Shown: positions 46,039 through 54,628 of the stretch, piece by piece | Position numbering within the stretch: the stretch's first letter is position 1 | How the letters are laid out: every line of letters begins with the position of its first letter | From: Lachnospiraceae bacterium | Lineage (GTDB): Bacteria; Bacillota; Clostridia; Lachnospirales; Lachnospiraceae | Length of the DNA: 64,000 nt | Direction of reading: 5' to 3' | Assembly: GCA_910575555.1 (NCBI GenBank) | Contig: CAJTFX010000011.1 | Span: 1-64,000, forward strand | The notes under the pieces: model-generated | Seen by the model: only the letters and a program-made list of their open reading frames with translations | Told to the model about the DNA's origin: nothing | Databases searched by the model: none | Position numbers and translations under genes: made by a program

Positions 46039-47853
46039 ATGAAGATTACACCCTATCGGATTAAAAAGGGAATCAAATATTTCAGGCATTATGGGGCGAA
46101 GGCGTTTTTTAACCGTCTCCGGGATAAGATGGAGCCGGATCAGGTGCCTTACGTCCCCTGGTTTGAAAAGTACAGGGCAAAGGAAGAGGAACTGGCGCGT
46201 CAAAGGAAGCAGAGCAGGAAACTGCCCTGCCAGCCTTTGATCAGCGTGGTGGTTCCCTGTTATCAGACGCCGGAGAATTATCTGTTGGAAATGATGGATT
46301 CCGTGCGGAAGCAGTCTTATGAAAACTGGCAGCTTTGCCTGGTGGACGCAACGCCTTCGGACAAGGTGGAGACAAAGGTTCTGGCCTATTGCGAACGGCA
46401 TCAGGAACAGCGGATTTCTTATAAACATCTGGAGGAAAATCTGGGAATTGCAGGAAACACCAACGCAGGCATTCAGGAAGCCCGGGGAGAATGGATTGGA
46501 TTTTTGGATCACGACGATTTACTGGCGCCGGAAGCATTCTACGAGATTGCAGCGCTGATTAATCGGGAGCCGGATGTGGAAGTGATTTATTCAGACGAAG
46601 ATCAGGTGGAGGAAACCAGACAGGGGCTGAAACATAAAAAGCCCCATTTTAAACCGGATTTCAGTCCGGATTTACTGTGCTCCAACAATTATATCACTCA
46701 TTTTCTCTGTGTGAAGCAAACCGTACTGCAGCAGGCAGGCGGGTTTCGGAAGGAATTTGACGGCGCCCAGGACTATGATTTTATTCTCCGCTGCACAGAA
46801 GCGGCAAAAAAAACCGGCCATGTGCCCAGAGTTCTATACCACTGGCGAGTGCACAGCAATTCCACCGCAGACAATCCTTTAAGCAAAACATATGCATATG
46901 AGGCGGGGCGGCGGGCCCTGGAGGAACATCTGGCAAGGACAGGGAGAAAAGGAACTGTAGAGCAGCTTCCCCATTTCGGTTTTTACCGGGTAAATTATGC
47001 AGTAGAAGGGGAGCCTCTGGTATCCATCCTGATTCCCAATAAAGATCAGGCTACAGTGCTTCGGCGCTGTCTGGAATCAGTACAGAAATCTTCATATCAG
47101 AATTATGAGATTATTATTATTGAAAACAACAGCACAGAGCCGGAAACCTTTGCCTGCTATCAGGAAATCTGCGCAGGAGGGAGACTGCCGGGCGGCCAGA
47201 GAATCCGCGTTGTGGTGTGGGAGCAGGAATTTAATTACTCTGCCATTAACAATTTCGGGGCATCTTATGCAGAAGGCAGTTATTTTATCCTGCTTAACAA
47301 TGATATAGAAATCATCACCGAAAGCTGGATCGAAGAGCTTTTAGGCAACTGCCAGAGACCGGAGGTGGGGATTGTGGGCGCGCGTCTGTATTATCCGGAC
47401 AATACCGTGCAGCATGCCGGAATTGTGGTGGGAATTGACGGAATTGCAGCTAACATGTTTCCAGGGCTTCCCCGGGGCCGGGAAGGATATTACCACAAGG
47501 CGGCCATACAGTTGAATTACAGCGCGGTAACGGCGGCTCTGATGATGGTTTCCAGAGAAGTGTTTGAAGAGCTTCATGGATTGGAGGAAGAGCTTACGGT
47601 GGCCTTTAATGATTTGGATTTTTGTCTCAGGGCCGGGAAAGCCGGTTATCTGGTGGTGTACAATCCCTTTGCGGAGGCGTACCATCACGAGTCAAAGACC
47701 CGGGGCGCAGAGGACACCGAGGAAAAACTGCGGAGGTTTGGAAATGAAATTGAATTTATCCGCACCCGTTGGATTGATCTTTTAAAACAGGGAGATCCTT
47801 ATTATAATCCTAATTTTTCACTGAAAAAATGTAATTATGCATTAAAACCGTGA
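46039..47853 (+). CDS. Tandem GT2 glycosyltransferase
   Basis: Protein of 604 residues with two GT-A domains. The first (about 60-300) has VVPCYQTPENYL, FLDHDDLL (metal-binding DxD-type) and YSDEDQVEE. The second (about 330-590) has SILIPNKDQATVL, ENNSTEP, LLNNDIEI, GARLYYPDNTVQHAG and AFNDLDFCLR. No TM helix. This double-GT2 type builds wall polysaccharide repeats, for example rhamnan-like chains. Start ATG 46039 follows GAGGAAAGAGGA. A terminator hairpin follows, ending the transcription unit started at 40069. Confidence 0.9.
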   Translation: MKITPYRIKKGIKYFRHYGAKAFFNRLRDKMEPDQVPYVPWFEKYRAKEEELARQRKQSRKLPCQPLISVVVPCYQTPENYLLEMMDSVRKQSYENWQLCLVDATPSDKVETKVLAYCERHQEQRISYKHLEENLGIAGNTNAGIQEARGEWIGFLDHDDLLAPEAFYEIAALINREPDVEVIYSDEDQVEETRQGLKHKKPHFKPDFSPDLLCSNNYITHFLCVKQTVLQQAGGFRKEFDGAQDYDFILRCTEAAKKTGHVPRVLYHWRVHSNSTADNPLSKTYAYEAGRRALEEHLARTGRKGTVEQLPHFGFYRVNYAVEGEPLVSILIPNKDQATVLRRCLESVQKSSYQNYEIIIIENNSTEPETFACYQEICAGGRLPGGQRIRVVVWEQEFNYSAINNFGASYAEGSYFILLNNDIEIITESWIEELLGNCQRPEVGIVGARLYYPDNTVQHAGIVVGIDGIAANMFPGLPRGREGYYHKAAIQLNYSAVTAALMMVSREVFEELHGLEEELTVAFNDLDFCLRAGKAGYLVVYNPFAEAYHHESKTRGAEDTEEKLRRFGNEIEFIRTRWIDLLKQGDPYYNPNFSLKKCNYALKP

Positions 47854-47854
47854 G

Positions 47855-47951
47855 AAGGGTCAGTTCATCAGAACTGCAGCGAACAATCTTATCGTTTCGT
47901 CCTTAATTCAGATATTGGAACTTCGCTGCAGTATTAGAACTTGCCCTTTTT
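47855..47951 (+). terminator. Long-hairpin terminator after GT2 gene
   Basis: AAGGGTCAGTTC with GAACTGCAGCGAA on the left pairs with TTCGCTGCAG and GAACTTGCCCTT on the right, followed by a T-run (47947-47951). The stem is long with an internal bulge. Confidence 0.7.
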
Positions 47952-48026
47952 CCCATTCAATGCTACAATAGAGTGAATTGAATTTGGAAGTTAAGAAAAT
48001 ACAGAGTTGATTGTGAGAAGAAACCT

Positions 48027-48239
48027 ATGATGAAAGTATTTATCTGCCCGGAATGCGGCAGCATTACAACAGTATCCAGGAGGAAAGGAATCAGCTGCCA
48101 TAAATGCGGAGGAACGGAAATGATTCCCTCCAAGCTGACTTTTACGCAGTATACGGATATGGACGAGAAGCAGAGAAAGGACTACTCAGACAGCTGGCTG
48201 TACATACGGAATAAAATGAATAATCAGGACAGCAAATAG
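48027..48239 (+). CDS. Small zinc-ribbon protein
   Basis: Protein of 70 residues with two CxxC pairs: ICPECGS and CHKCGG, a rubredoxin-like zinc ribbon, followed by a helical tail. No recognised partner. It is flanked by the terminator on the left and tandem repeats on the right. The repeat array starts at its stop codon. Confidence 0.7.
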   Translation: MMKVFICPECGSITTVSRRKGISCHKCGGTEMIPSKLTFTQYTDMDEKQRKDYSDSWLYIRNKMNNQDSK

Positions 48240-48364
48240 ATACCTGAATGCCATATGGCAGAATTAAGGAAACCCTAAAGGATACCTGAATGCCATATGG
48301 CAATATTAAGGAAACCCTAAAGGATACCTGAATGCCATATGGCAGAATTAAGGAAACCTTAAGA
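48239..48364. repeat. Three tandem 42-bp repeats
   Basis: Three copies of a unit starting GATACCTGAATGCCATATGG (48239-48280, 48281-48322, 48323-48364) differ by one or two bases. Each holds the palindrome TGCCATATGGCA (CCATATGG core). They sit between the zinc-ribbon stop and the next promoter region; possible binding site array for a regulator of the polysaccharide operon, or neutral repeat expansion. Confidence 0.9.
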
Positions 48365-48376
48365 TTGTATCCATTG

Positions 48377-48406
48377 TTTTCCTGGGGCAGAATTGTGTAA
48401 AATAAT
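48377..48406 (+). promoter_or_regulatory. Candidate promoter of the EPS operon
   Basis: TTGTTT (48377-48382), 18 bp, TAAAAT, just after the tandem repeats and about 35 bases before the glycosylphosphotransferase gene. Moderate match only. Confidence 0.4.
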
Positions 48407-48439
48407 TCCGTATACTTTGGATAATGAGGACGAAAGATT

Positions 48440-49855
48440 ATGTATAAGAGACAGAAAAAGAGCTGGGTAAAACATCTGGACTTCCTGATTGTGGATATTC
48501 TCTGCCTGGAGATTGCTTTTTACAGTTCCTGCCTGATCCGTCTGGGAAATATAAGAAGGCTGCCGGTTCTGCTTGATTATTACAACCGGCTGGCAGTTGT
48601 CCTGCTGTTGGTGGATATCTGCGTTGTATTTTTCTTTGAGGCGTATACCGGAATCCTGCGGAGAAATAAAGTGCAGGAATTAAAGGCGGTTCTGATGCAC
48701 TGCTGTATTGTGTTTGCAGCTGTTACCGTCTATGTATGGGCCACCAAGCAGTCGGAGATTTATTCCAGGCAGGTTATTTTGGGGTTCCTGGGCATTGCGG
48801 TGGTCATCGAGTATTTTTCCAGGTGTCTCTGGAAAATCAACATCCGGCAGCGGATGATCAAGGGAAAGAAATTTTCCCAGCTGCTTGTGGTGACGGAAGA
48901 GTGTTATGCAGAGGAATGCGTGTCAGATTTTCAGCATGACCGGTATAAGGAATTTGAAGTGATCGGCGTGGTGATTGTGGACAAGAACCGGATTGGAGAT
49001 GAAATCTGCGGCGTTCCGGTGGTGGCCAGCGCTGACAGTTTTCTGGAATATGTGCGCGTCAATGTGGTGGATGAAATCTTTATCAACGGAAATACCAGAG
49101 AGAGCAGCGAGGCTCTGGCCAATGAGCTGTTGGAACTGGGGCTTACCGTCCACTTTAATCTGGTGCGGGAATCCAGGCTGATGCCCAATAAACTGGTGGA
49201 ACGGTGCGGAAAATACATGGTATTGACCACCAGTATGAAAATTGCAACCACCCGGCAGGTGTTTATTAAGCGGTGTATGGATATTCTGGGGAGCCTGGTG
49301 GGGCTGTTTCTGACAGGAATTGCCTTACTGGTCTTTGCGCCGGTGATAAAATATCAGTCTCCTGGGCCGATTTTCTATGAACAGACCAGGATCGGGAGAA
49401 ACGGCAGGAGATTCAAATTCTACAAATTCCGTACCATGGTTGTGGGAGCGGATCAGATGAAAGAAGAACTGATGGAGCAGAACGAAATGGATGGGCTGAT
49501 GTTTAAGATGGAGGACGATCCCAGAATTTTCGGCATTGGAAAATTTATGAGAAAATATTCCATTGATGAACTGCCTCAGTTCTGGAACGTGCTGAAAGGG
49601 GACATGAGCCTGGTTGGGACAAGACCTCCCACGGAGGAAGAATTTGTGCAGTATGAGCTGCACCACAAAGCGCGGCTTGGCATCCGTCCGGGGCTTACCG
49701 GTATGTGGCAGGTCAGCGGCAGAAGCGATATTAAAAATTTTGAAGAGATTGTGGCACTGGACACCCAGTATATTTCCAACTGGACCCTGGGAATGGATGT
49801 CAGAATTTTATTTCGGACCATAGGGGTGGTGCTGACAGGTAAGGGATCGTCATGA
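48440..49855 (+). CDS. Polyprenyl glycosylphosphotransferase (initiating sugar transferase)
   Basis: Protein of 471 residues, first enzyme of lipid-linked glycan synthesis: it moves a hexose-1-phosphate from a nucleotide sugar to undecaprenyl phosphate. About four TM helices at the N-terminus (DFLIVDILCLEIAFYSS; VVLLLVDICVVFFF; VTVYVWATK region), then a Rossmann-like middle, a further TM (GSLVGLFLTGIALLVFAPVI), then the WcaJ/WbaP core: KFYKFRTM, YSIDELPQFWNVLKGDMSLVGTRPP, RPGLTGMWQVSGRS. Stop and next start overlap in ATGA, so the downstream GT2 gene is coupled. Confidence 0.9.
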   Translation: MYKRQKKSWVKHLDFLIVDILCLEIAFYSSCLIRLGNIRRLPVLLDYYNRLAVVLLLVDICVVFFFEAYTGILRRNKVQELKAVLMHCCIVFAAVTVYVWATKQSEIYSRQVILGFLGIAVVIEYFSRCLWKINIRQRMIKGKKFSQLLVVTEECYAEECVSDFQHDRYKEFEVIGVVIVDKNRIGDEICGVPVVASADSFLEYVRVNVVDEIFINGNTRESSEALANELLELGLTVHFNLVRESRLMPNKLVERCGKYMVLTTSMKIATTRQVFIKRCMDILGSLVGLFLTGIALLVFAPVIKYQSPGPIFYEQTRIGRNGRRFKFYKFRTMVVGADQMKEELMEQNEMDGLMFKMEDDPRIFGIGKFMRKYSIDELPQFWNVLKGDMSLVGTRPPTEEEFVQYELHHKARLGIRPGLTGMWQVSGRSDIKNFEEIVALDTQYISNWTLGMDVRILFRTIGVVLTGKGSS

Positions 49856-50616
49856 CAGATATTTCAATTACAATCGTAGCGTATAATAATGAAGAAGATG
49901 TGAGAAATGCGGTATGTTCCATTCTGGAATGTACCGCTGTCACTATTTCCAGGAAGTTATATCTTGTAGACAACAGCAGTCAGAAAAATTCCCTGAAAGA
50001 ACTGGAACAGGAATACCCGGAGGTCACCTATCTGAATCCCGGGAAAAATCTGGGATTCGGCGCCGGCCATAATTACGTGCGTTCCATGCTGGACTCTAAG
50101 TTTCACGCCATTGTCAACCCGGATATTATTCTGACACAGGACAGTCTTTCGATTCTGATGGATTTTATGGAGCGGATGGAATGCAAAATGGCAGTTCCCA
50201 GAATGACAGATGAAAAGGGAACGCTGCAGGCAGCCTACCGGCGGGAGCTGACGGTTTTAGATATGGGAATCCGCATGTTTCTGCCGTTTTGTTTCAGGAA
50301 ACGGCAGGCTTACCATACCATGCAGGATATGGATTACCAAAAACCATTTCCGGTGCCCTTTGCCCAGGGCAGCTTTCTGGTTATCAGCACCGAATTATTT
50401 CAGCAAATCGGCGGGTTTGACCAGCGTTATTTTATGTATATGGAGGATGCGGATCTATGCAGGCAGGTGAATAGACAAGACAGCCTCTGGTACTGTCCCG
50501 ATACCACAGTGATCCATAAATGGGAGCGGGGTTCCCATAAAGATAAAAAACTGATGAAGATTCATATTGTATCCATGATACGGTATTTTCAGAAATGGGG
50601 GTGGAAATTGTGGTAG
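49852..50616 (+). CDS. GT2 glycosyltransferase (WbbL/rhamnosyl-type)
   Basis: Protein of 254 residues, single GT-A fold without TM. SITIVAYNNEEDVRNAV, LVDNSSQKN, NPGKNLGFGAGHNY, IVNPDIIL (metal-binding) and YFMYMEDADLCRQV are typical of rhamnosyl-type GT2 enzymes. Four-base overlap with the initiating transferase upstream. It adds an early sugar to the lipid-linked repeat, by inference. Confidence 0.9.
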   Translation: MTDISITIVAYNNEEDVRNAVCSILECTAVTISRKLYLVDNSSQKNSLKELEQEYPEVTYLNPGKNLGFGAGHNYVRSMLDSKFHAIVNPDIILTQDSLSILMDFMERMECKMAVPRMTDEKGTLQAAYRRELTVLDMGIRMFLPFCFRKRQAYHTMQDMDYQKPFPVPFAQGSFLVISTELFQQIGGFDQRYFMYMEDADLCRQVNRQDSLWYCPDTTVIHKWERGSHKDKKLMKIHIVSMIRYFQKWGWKLW

Positions 50617-51401
50617 AAAATCCGCAGAAGGGAGCAGTCCGCGTTTCCGTCGCCATGGTGACCTATAACGGGGAACCTTATCTCAGAGAACAGATGGACT
50701 CTATTCTGAACCAGTTGGGAGAGTTGGATGAACTGGTGATTTCCGATGACGGATCGAAAGACCATACCCTTGAGATTCTTCGGGAATATCAGGCAAAAGA
50801 CCCGAGAATCCGTCTGTGTTCCGGGCCTGGCCGGGGCATTAAGAAAAATGTGGAGCATGCGGTTTTAAAAACAGAAGGAAATTATATTATTCTGGCGGAT
50901 CAGGACGATATCTGGCTGCCGGGGAAAATAGATAAAGCGCTGGAGGCATTTGAAAAATCAAACGCCATGGTGGTAATCCACGACGCCCGGGTGTTTGCAG
51001 GAGAAACGCCCGGCAATATTGTACTGGAATCCTTCTATCAATTCCGCAGTTCCGGAGCAGGCATTTGGAAAAATATGGTAAAAAACAGCTATATTGGATG
51101 CTGCATGGCATTTCGCCGGGAATTGAAGGAGCTGATTCTGCCCATTCCGGCTCAGATTGAAATGCATGATCAGTGGATTGGGATTCTGGGGGATTATGCG
51201 TCTGGAAAATCTTGTTTTCTGCCTGAAACGCTGTTACTCTACCGCCGTCATGGAGATAATAATTCCAGTATGAAACATTATGGAATTGGTAAAATGTTAC
51301 GAAACCGTCTGGTGTTTTTCCGTTGCTTTTTCGTGAGAATTGTACATTTTCGACAGAAAAGGCATGGGTTTTTGGGAAATTTCAAGAAAAATAACGGTTG
51401 A
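50595..51401 (+). CDS. GT2 glycosyltransferase
   Basis: About 265 residues. SVAMVTYNGEPYLREQMDSIL, VISDDGSKDHTLEIL, ILADQDDIWLPGK (DxD) and IEMHDQWIG mark a GT2 enzyme of the alpha-L-rhamnosyl/galactosyl type. It overlaps the upstream gene by 22 bases at ATG 50595. GTG 50610, 5 bases after GGGGGTGG, may be the true start. A basic C-terminus (FFRCFFVRIVHFRQKRHGF) may bind the membrane surface. Confidence 0.85.
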   Translation: MGVEIVVENPQKGAVRVSVAMVTYNGEPYLREQMDSILNQLGELDELVISDDGSKDHTLEILREYQAKDPRIRLCSGPGRGIKKNVEHAVLKTEGNYIILADQDDIWLPGKIDKALEAFEKSNAMVVIHDARVFAGETPGNIVLESFYQFRSSGAGIWKNMVKNSYIGCCMAFRRELKELILPIPAQIEMHDQWIGILGDYASGKSCFLPETLLLYRRHGDNNSSMKHYGIGKMLRNRLVFFRCFFVRIVHFRQKRHGFLGNFKKNNG

Positions 51402-51503
51402 TAAATGGCTTGAAATATTATAAGATAAGTCATATGTATAAAACGTGCATAAAATGCAGGACGGATGAAGGATTGAAAAATCAAAAACAGATAGGGTGAA
51501 GGT

Positions 51504-52622
51504 ATGGCGAATCAGAGCAGAACACAGGGGCGAAAGCCCATGAGTAAAAAGGAGAAAAAGAACAGAAGAAGAAAACGGAAAATCATTATTGTCATTATTG
51601 AATTGCTGATCCTGGCAGGCGTACTGGTCTGGATTTGGTTCAACGGGAAGATGGATAAACTGAATACGGACGTGACTTTTAAAGGGCAGGATGTGAGAGT
51701 GGAGCTTCCGGAGGAAACCCAGGACGTTCTGGGAGAATACACCACCATCGCGTTGTTCGGACTGGACAACCGGGATGAGAATTCTTACAACGGAGGAAAT
51801 TCCGACGTTATTATGGTAGCCAGAATTGACAAGGATACCAAAGAAGTGCGGCTGGTGTCCGTTTACCGCGACACATTTTTGAAAATGGCGGATTTGAAGA
51901 ATACGGATGCATACAGCAAGGCCAATGCAGCCTATGCAGTGGGCGGGCCGGAGCAGGCAGTGCGTATGCTGAATACCAATTTGGATCTGGATATCCAGGA
52001 ATATGTTTCCTTTGATTTTTCGGCAGTGGCGGAAGCAGTGGATATTCTGGGCGGCGTAGAGGTTGAGATTACCAATGAAGAGGCGGGACACCTGAATAAT
52101 TACTGTGTGGAAACGTCCAAGGTTACCGGCAAGAGTTATTCCTCCCTGCCGGGAGCGGGAACTTATAACCTGAACGGCGTGCAGGCTGTTTCCTTCGGCA
52201 GAATCCGTTACACCGCGGGAGATGATTTCAAGCGGACGGAACGGCAGCGTCTGGTTGTGGAGAAGATGGTGGAAAAGGCACTGGCCTCTGATGTGGGCAC
52301 CATCAATGAGCTTATCGACAGTGTGTTCCCTAAGATTAAGACCAGTCTGTCCAAATCAGAAATACTCAGTCTTGCAAAAGACGCGTTTAATTATAAAATG
52401 GGAGAGAATGCCGGATTCCCCTTTGACATAGAGAATGAGGTGGTAAGCATTTCTTATCAGAAGGGCAGTCAGGACTGCGTCATTCCGGCGGATTTAGCTG
52501 CCAATGTGAAGCAGCTTCATGATTTCCTGTATGGAACCACCAGTTATCAGGTGACCGACAGTGTGCAGAGCATCAGCGACGAGATTGTGTACCGGACGGG
52601 AGTGCGGGCGCAGAAAGATTAA
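51504..52622 (+). CDS. LCP-family glycopolymer ligase, second copy
   Basis: Protein of 372 residues, paralog of 38805. A basic N-terminus (KKEKKNRRRKRK), one TM helix (IIIVIIELLILAGVLVWIWF), then the LCP domain: TIALFGLDNRDENSYNGGNS, SVYRDTFLKM, KANAAYAVGGPEQAVRMLN, SFGRIRYTAGDDFKRTERQR. It follows the GT2 enzymes and probably links their product to peptidoglycan. AGGGTGAAGG precedes the start. The glmS start is 17 bases after its stop, so the two may be co-transcribed. Confidence 0.9.
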   Translation: MANQSRTQGRKPMSKKEKKNRRRKRKIIIVIIELLILAGVLVWIWFNGKMDKLNTDVTFKGQDVRVELPEETQDVLGEYTTIALFGLDNRDENSYNGGNSDVIMVARIDKDTKEVRLVSVYRDTFLKMADLKNTDAYSKANAAYAVGGPEQAVRMLNTNLDLDIQEYVSFDFSAVAEAVDILGGVEVEITNEEAGHLNNYCVETSKVTGKSYSSLPGAGTYNLNGVQAVSFGRIRYTAGDDFKRTERQRLVVEKMVEKALASDVGTINELIDSVFPKIKTSLSKSEILSLAKDAFNYKMGENAGFPFDIENEVVSISYQKGSQDCVIPADLAANVKQLHDFLYGTTSYQVTDSVQSISDEIVYRTGVRAQKD

Positions 52623-52639
52623 TAACAGGAGGATTTCAT

Positions 52640-54466
52640 ATGTGTGGAATTGTAGGATATATCGGAGAATCACAGGCAGCGCCTATTTTGTTAGACGGCC
52701 TGTCCAAGTTGGAATACCGGGGATATGACTCAGCGGGAATTGCCGTATACGATGGAGAAAACATCCGGGTACAGAAGGCGGCAGGACGGCTGAAGGTGTT
52801 GAGTGAGCTGACCCATGACGGCGCAACTATGCCGGGAAGCTCCGGGATTGGCCATACGCGGTGGGCAACCCACGGGGCGCCTTCCAATCAGAACGCCCAT
52901 CCCCATTACAATCAGGCGGAGACGATTGCAGTTGTACACAATGGAATTATTGAGAACTATCTGAAGCTGAGGAAACGGTTGGAAAAGAAGGGATATCAGT
53001 TCCAGTCGGACACCGATACGGAAGTAGTGGCTCATCTTCTGGACTATTATTACAAGGGTGATCCCATTGAAGCCATTACCAAGATTATGCACAGGGTAGA
53101 GGGCTCTTATGCCCTGGGAATTATATTCCGGGAGCATCCCAAACAGGTATATGCAGTCCGGAAGGACAGCCCTCTGATTGTGGGCCACGGCAAGGACGGC
53201 AACCTGATTGCCTCTGATGTGCCGGCGGTGCTTAAGTATACCAGAGAGGTATACTTTATCCAGAATGAGGAAATTGCAGTTTTAACGAAGGAATCCATAG
53301 ATTTTTATAATGTGGACGGAGAGGATATTCAGAAGGAATCCACCACCATAGACTGGGATATCAATGCGGCGGAAAAAGGCGGCTATGAGCATTTTATGTT
53401 AAAAGAGATGTATGAGCAGCCCAAAACGGTGCGTGATACCTTAAATCCCAGAATTAAAGACGGCGCCATTGTGATTGAAGAGCTTGGCATGAGTGAGGAA
53501 GAGATCCGCGGAATCCGCAAAATCCACATTGTTGCCTGCGGCTCTGCCTATCATGTGGGCGTGACAGGTAAATATGTCTTTGAAGGCATGGCAAGAATTC
53601 CGGTGGAGGTGGATCTGGCATCGGAATTCCGTTACCGGAATCCTATTCTTTCCGGAGACGAACTGGTAATTATTATCAGCCAGTCGGGAGAAACAGCGGA
53701 TTCTCTGGCTGCTTTAAGAGAAGCCAGGGATAAAGGGGTAAAGACCCTTGGAATTGTCAATGTGGTAGGCTCCTCCATTGCCCGGGAGGCTGATAAGGTC
53801 ATGTACACCTGGGCGGGGCCGGAGATTGCCGTGGCCACCACCAAGGCGTACAGCGCCCAGTTGATTGCAGAGTACCTTCTGGCGGTGAAATTTGCACAGG
53901 TACGGGGCGAGATAAGCGACGGGGAAGTGGCGGCATACCTGAAAGATTTGCAGAAGCTTCCGGAGCAGATAGAGATGCTTTTAAGCAATAAAGAGAGGAT
54001 TCAGCATTTTGCCAACCGCTATATTGCGGCCAAGGACGTATTTTTTGTGGGAAGGGGCATTGATTATGCCATTTCTTTGGAGGGCTCTCTCAAGCTGAAG
54101 GAGATTTCCTATATTCATTCCGAAGCGTATGCGGCAGGAGAATTGAAGCACGGAACTATTTCCTTGATTGAAGATGGAACGCTGGTGGCGGCAGTGGTAA
54201 CCCAGGAGGATTTGTATCAAAAGACCATCAGCAATATTGTGGAATTAAGCAGCAGAGGCGCCTTTGTACTGGCGGTGACCAATGCGGGGAACCATGAGAT
54301 TGAGAAAGCGGCGGACTATGTGATTTACATTCCGCTGACCAATAAGTATTTTACCAATTCCCTGGCAATTATTCCGCTGCAGCTTTTCAGCTATTATGTG
54401 TCTGTGGGCAAGGGCTGCGATGTGGATAAGCCCAGGAATCTGGCCAAATCTGTGACAGTAGAATAG
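52640..54466 (+). CDS. glmS: Glutamine-fructose-6-phosphate aminotransferase
   Basis: Converts fructose-6-phosphate and glutamine to glucosamine-6-phosphate, the entry to UDP-GlcNAc and peptidoglycan. 608 residues, full length. N-terminal MCGIVGYIG exposes the catalytic Cys after Met removal; RWATHGAPS follows; two SIS domains hold IISQSGETADSLAALR and GRGIDYAISLEGSLKLKE; the C-terminus is KPRNLAKSVTVE as in all GlmS. Only 17 bases separate it from the LCP gene, so there is no room immediately upstream for the glmS ribozyme common in Firmicutes; control may come from the envelope operon. Confidence 0.97.
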   Translation: MCGIVGYIGESQAAPILLDGLSKLEYRGYDSAGIAVYDGENIRVQKAAGRLKVLSELTHDGATMPGSSGIGHTRWATHGAPSNQNAHPHYNQAETIAVVHNGIIENYLKLRKRLEKKGYQFQSDTDTEVVAHLLDYYYKGDPIEAITKIMHRVEGSYALGIIFREHPKQVYAVRKDSPLIVGHGKDGNLIASDVPAVLKYTREVYFIQNEEIAVLTKESIDFYNVDGEDIQKESTTIDWDINAAEKGGYEHFMLKEMYEQPKTVRDTLNPRIKDGAIVIEELGMSEEEIRGIRKIHIVACGSAYHVGVTGKYVFEGMARIPVEVDLASEFRYRNPILSGDELVIIISQSGETADSLAALREARDKGVKTLGIVNVVGSSIAREADKVMYTWAGPEIAVATTKAYSAQLIAEYLLAVKFAQVRGEISDGEVAAYLKDLQKLPEQIEMLLSNKERIQHFANRYIAAKDVFFVGRGIDYAISLEGSLKLKEISYIHSEAYAAGELKHGTISLIEDGTLVAAVVTQEDLYQKTISNIVELSSRGAFVLAVTNAGNHEIEKAADYVIYIPLTNKYFTNSLAIIPLQLFSYYVSVGKGCDVDKPRNLAKSVTVE

Positions 54467-54479
54467 AAACAGAGTGATG

Positions 54480-54516
54480 AAAGGGACTGCTCCAAAATCC
54501 GGGGCGGCCCCTTTTT
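54480..54516 (+). terminator. Intrinsic terminator after glmS
   Basis: AAAGGGACTGCTCC and GGGGCGGCCCCTTT form a GC-rich stem with a 7-base loop, ending in TTTTT. Confidence 0.85.
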
Positions 54517-54628
54517 ATCACGTTTTTTTAAAATTGTTGTCACATTTCTGTCACAAATATTCCGTAAACTGCTTAATAGAAACGAAGCAGAGACAGACGC
54601 TGATTCAAAAGCGAAAGGAGAAGGCATT

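Noticed and set aside
52400-52640. glmS ribozyme upstream of glmS
   Set aside because: The region is coding sequence of the LCP gene up to 17 bases before glmS; I see no ribozyme core there.
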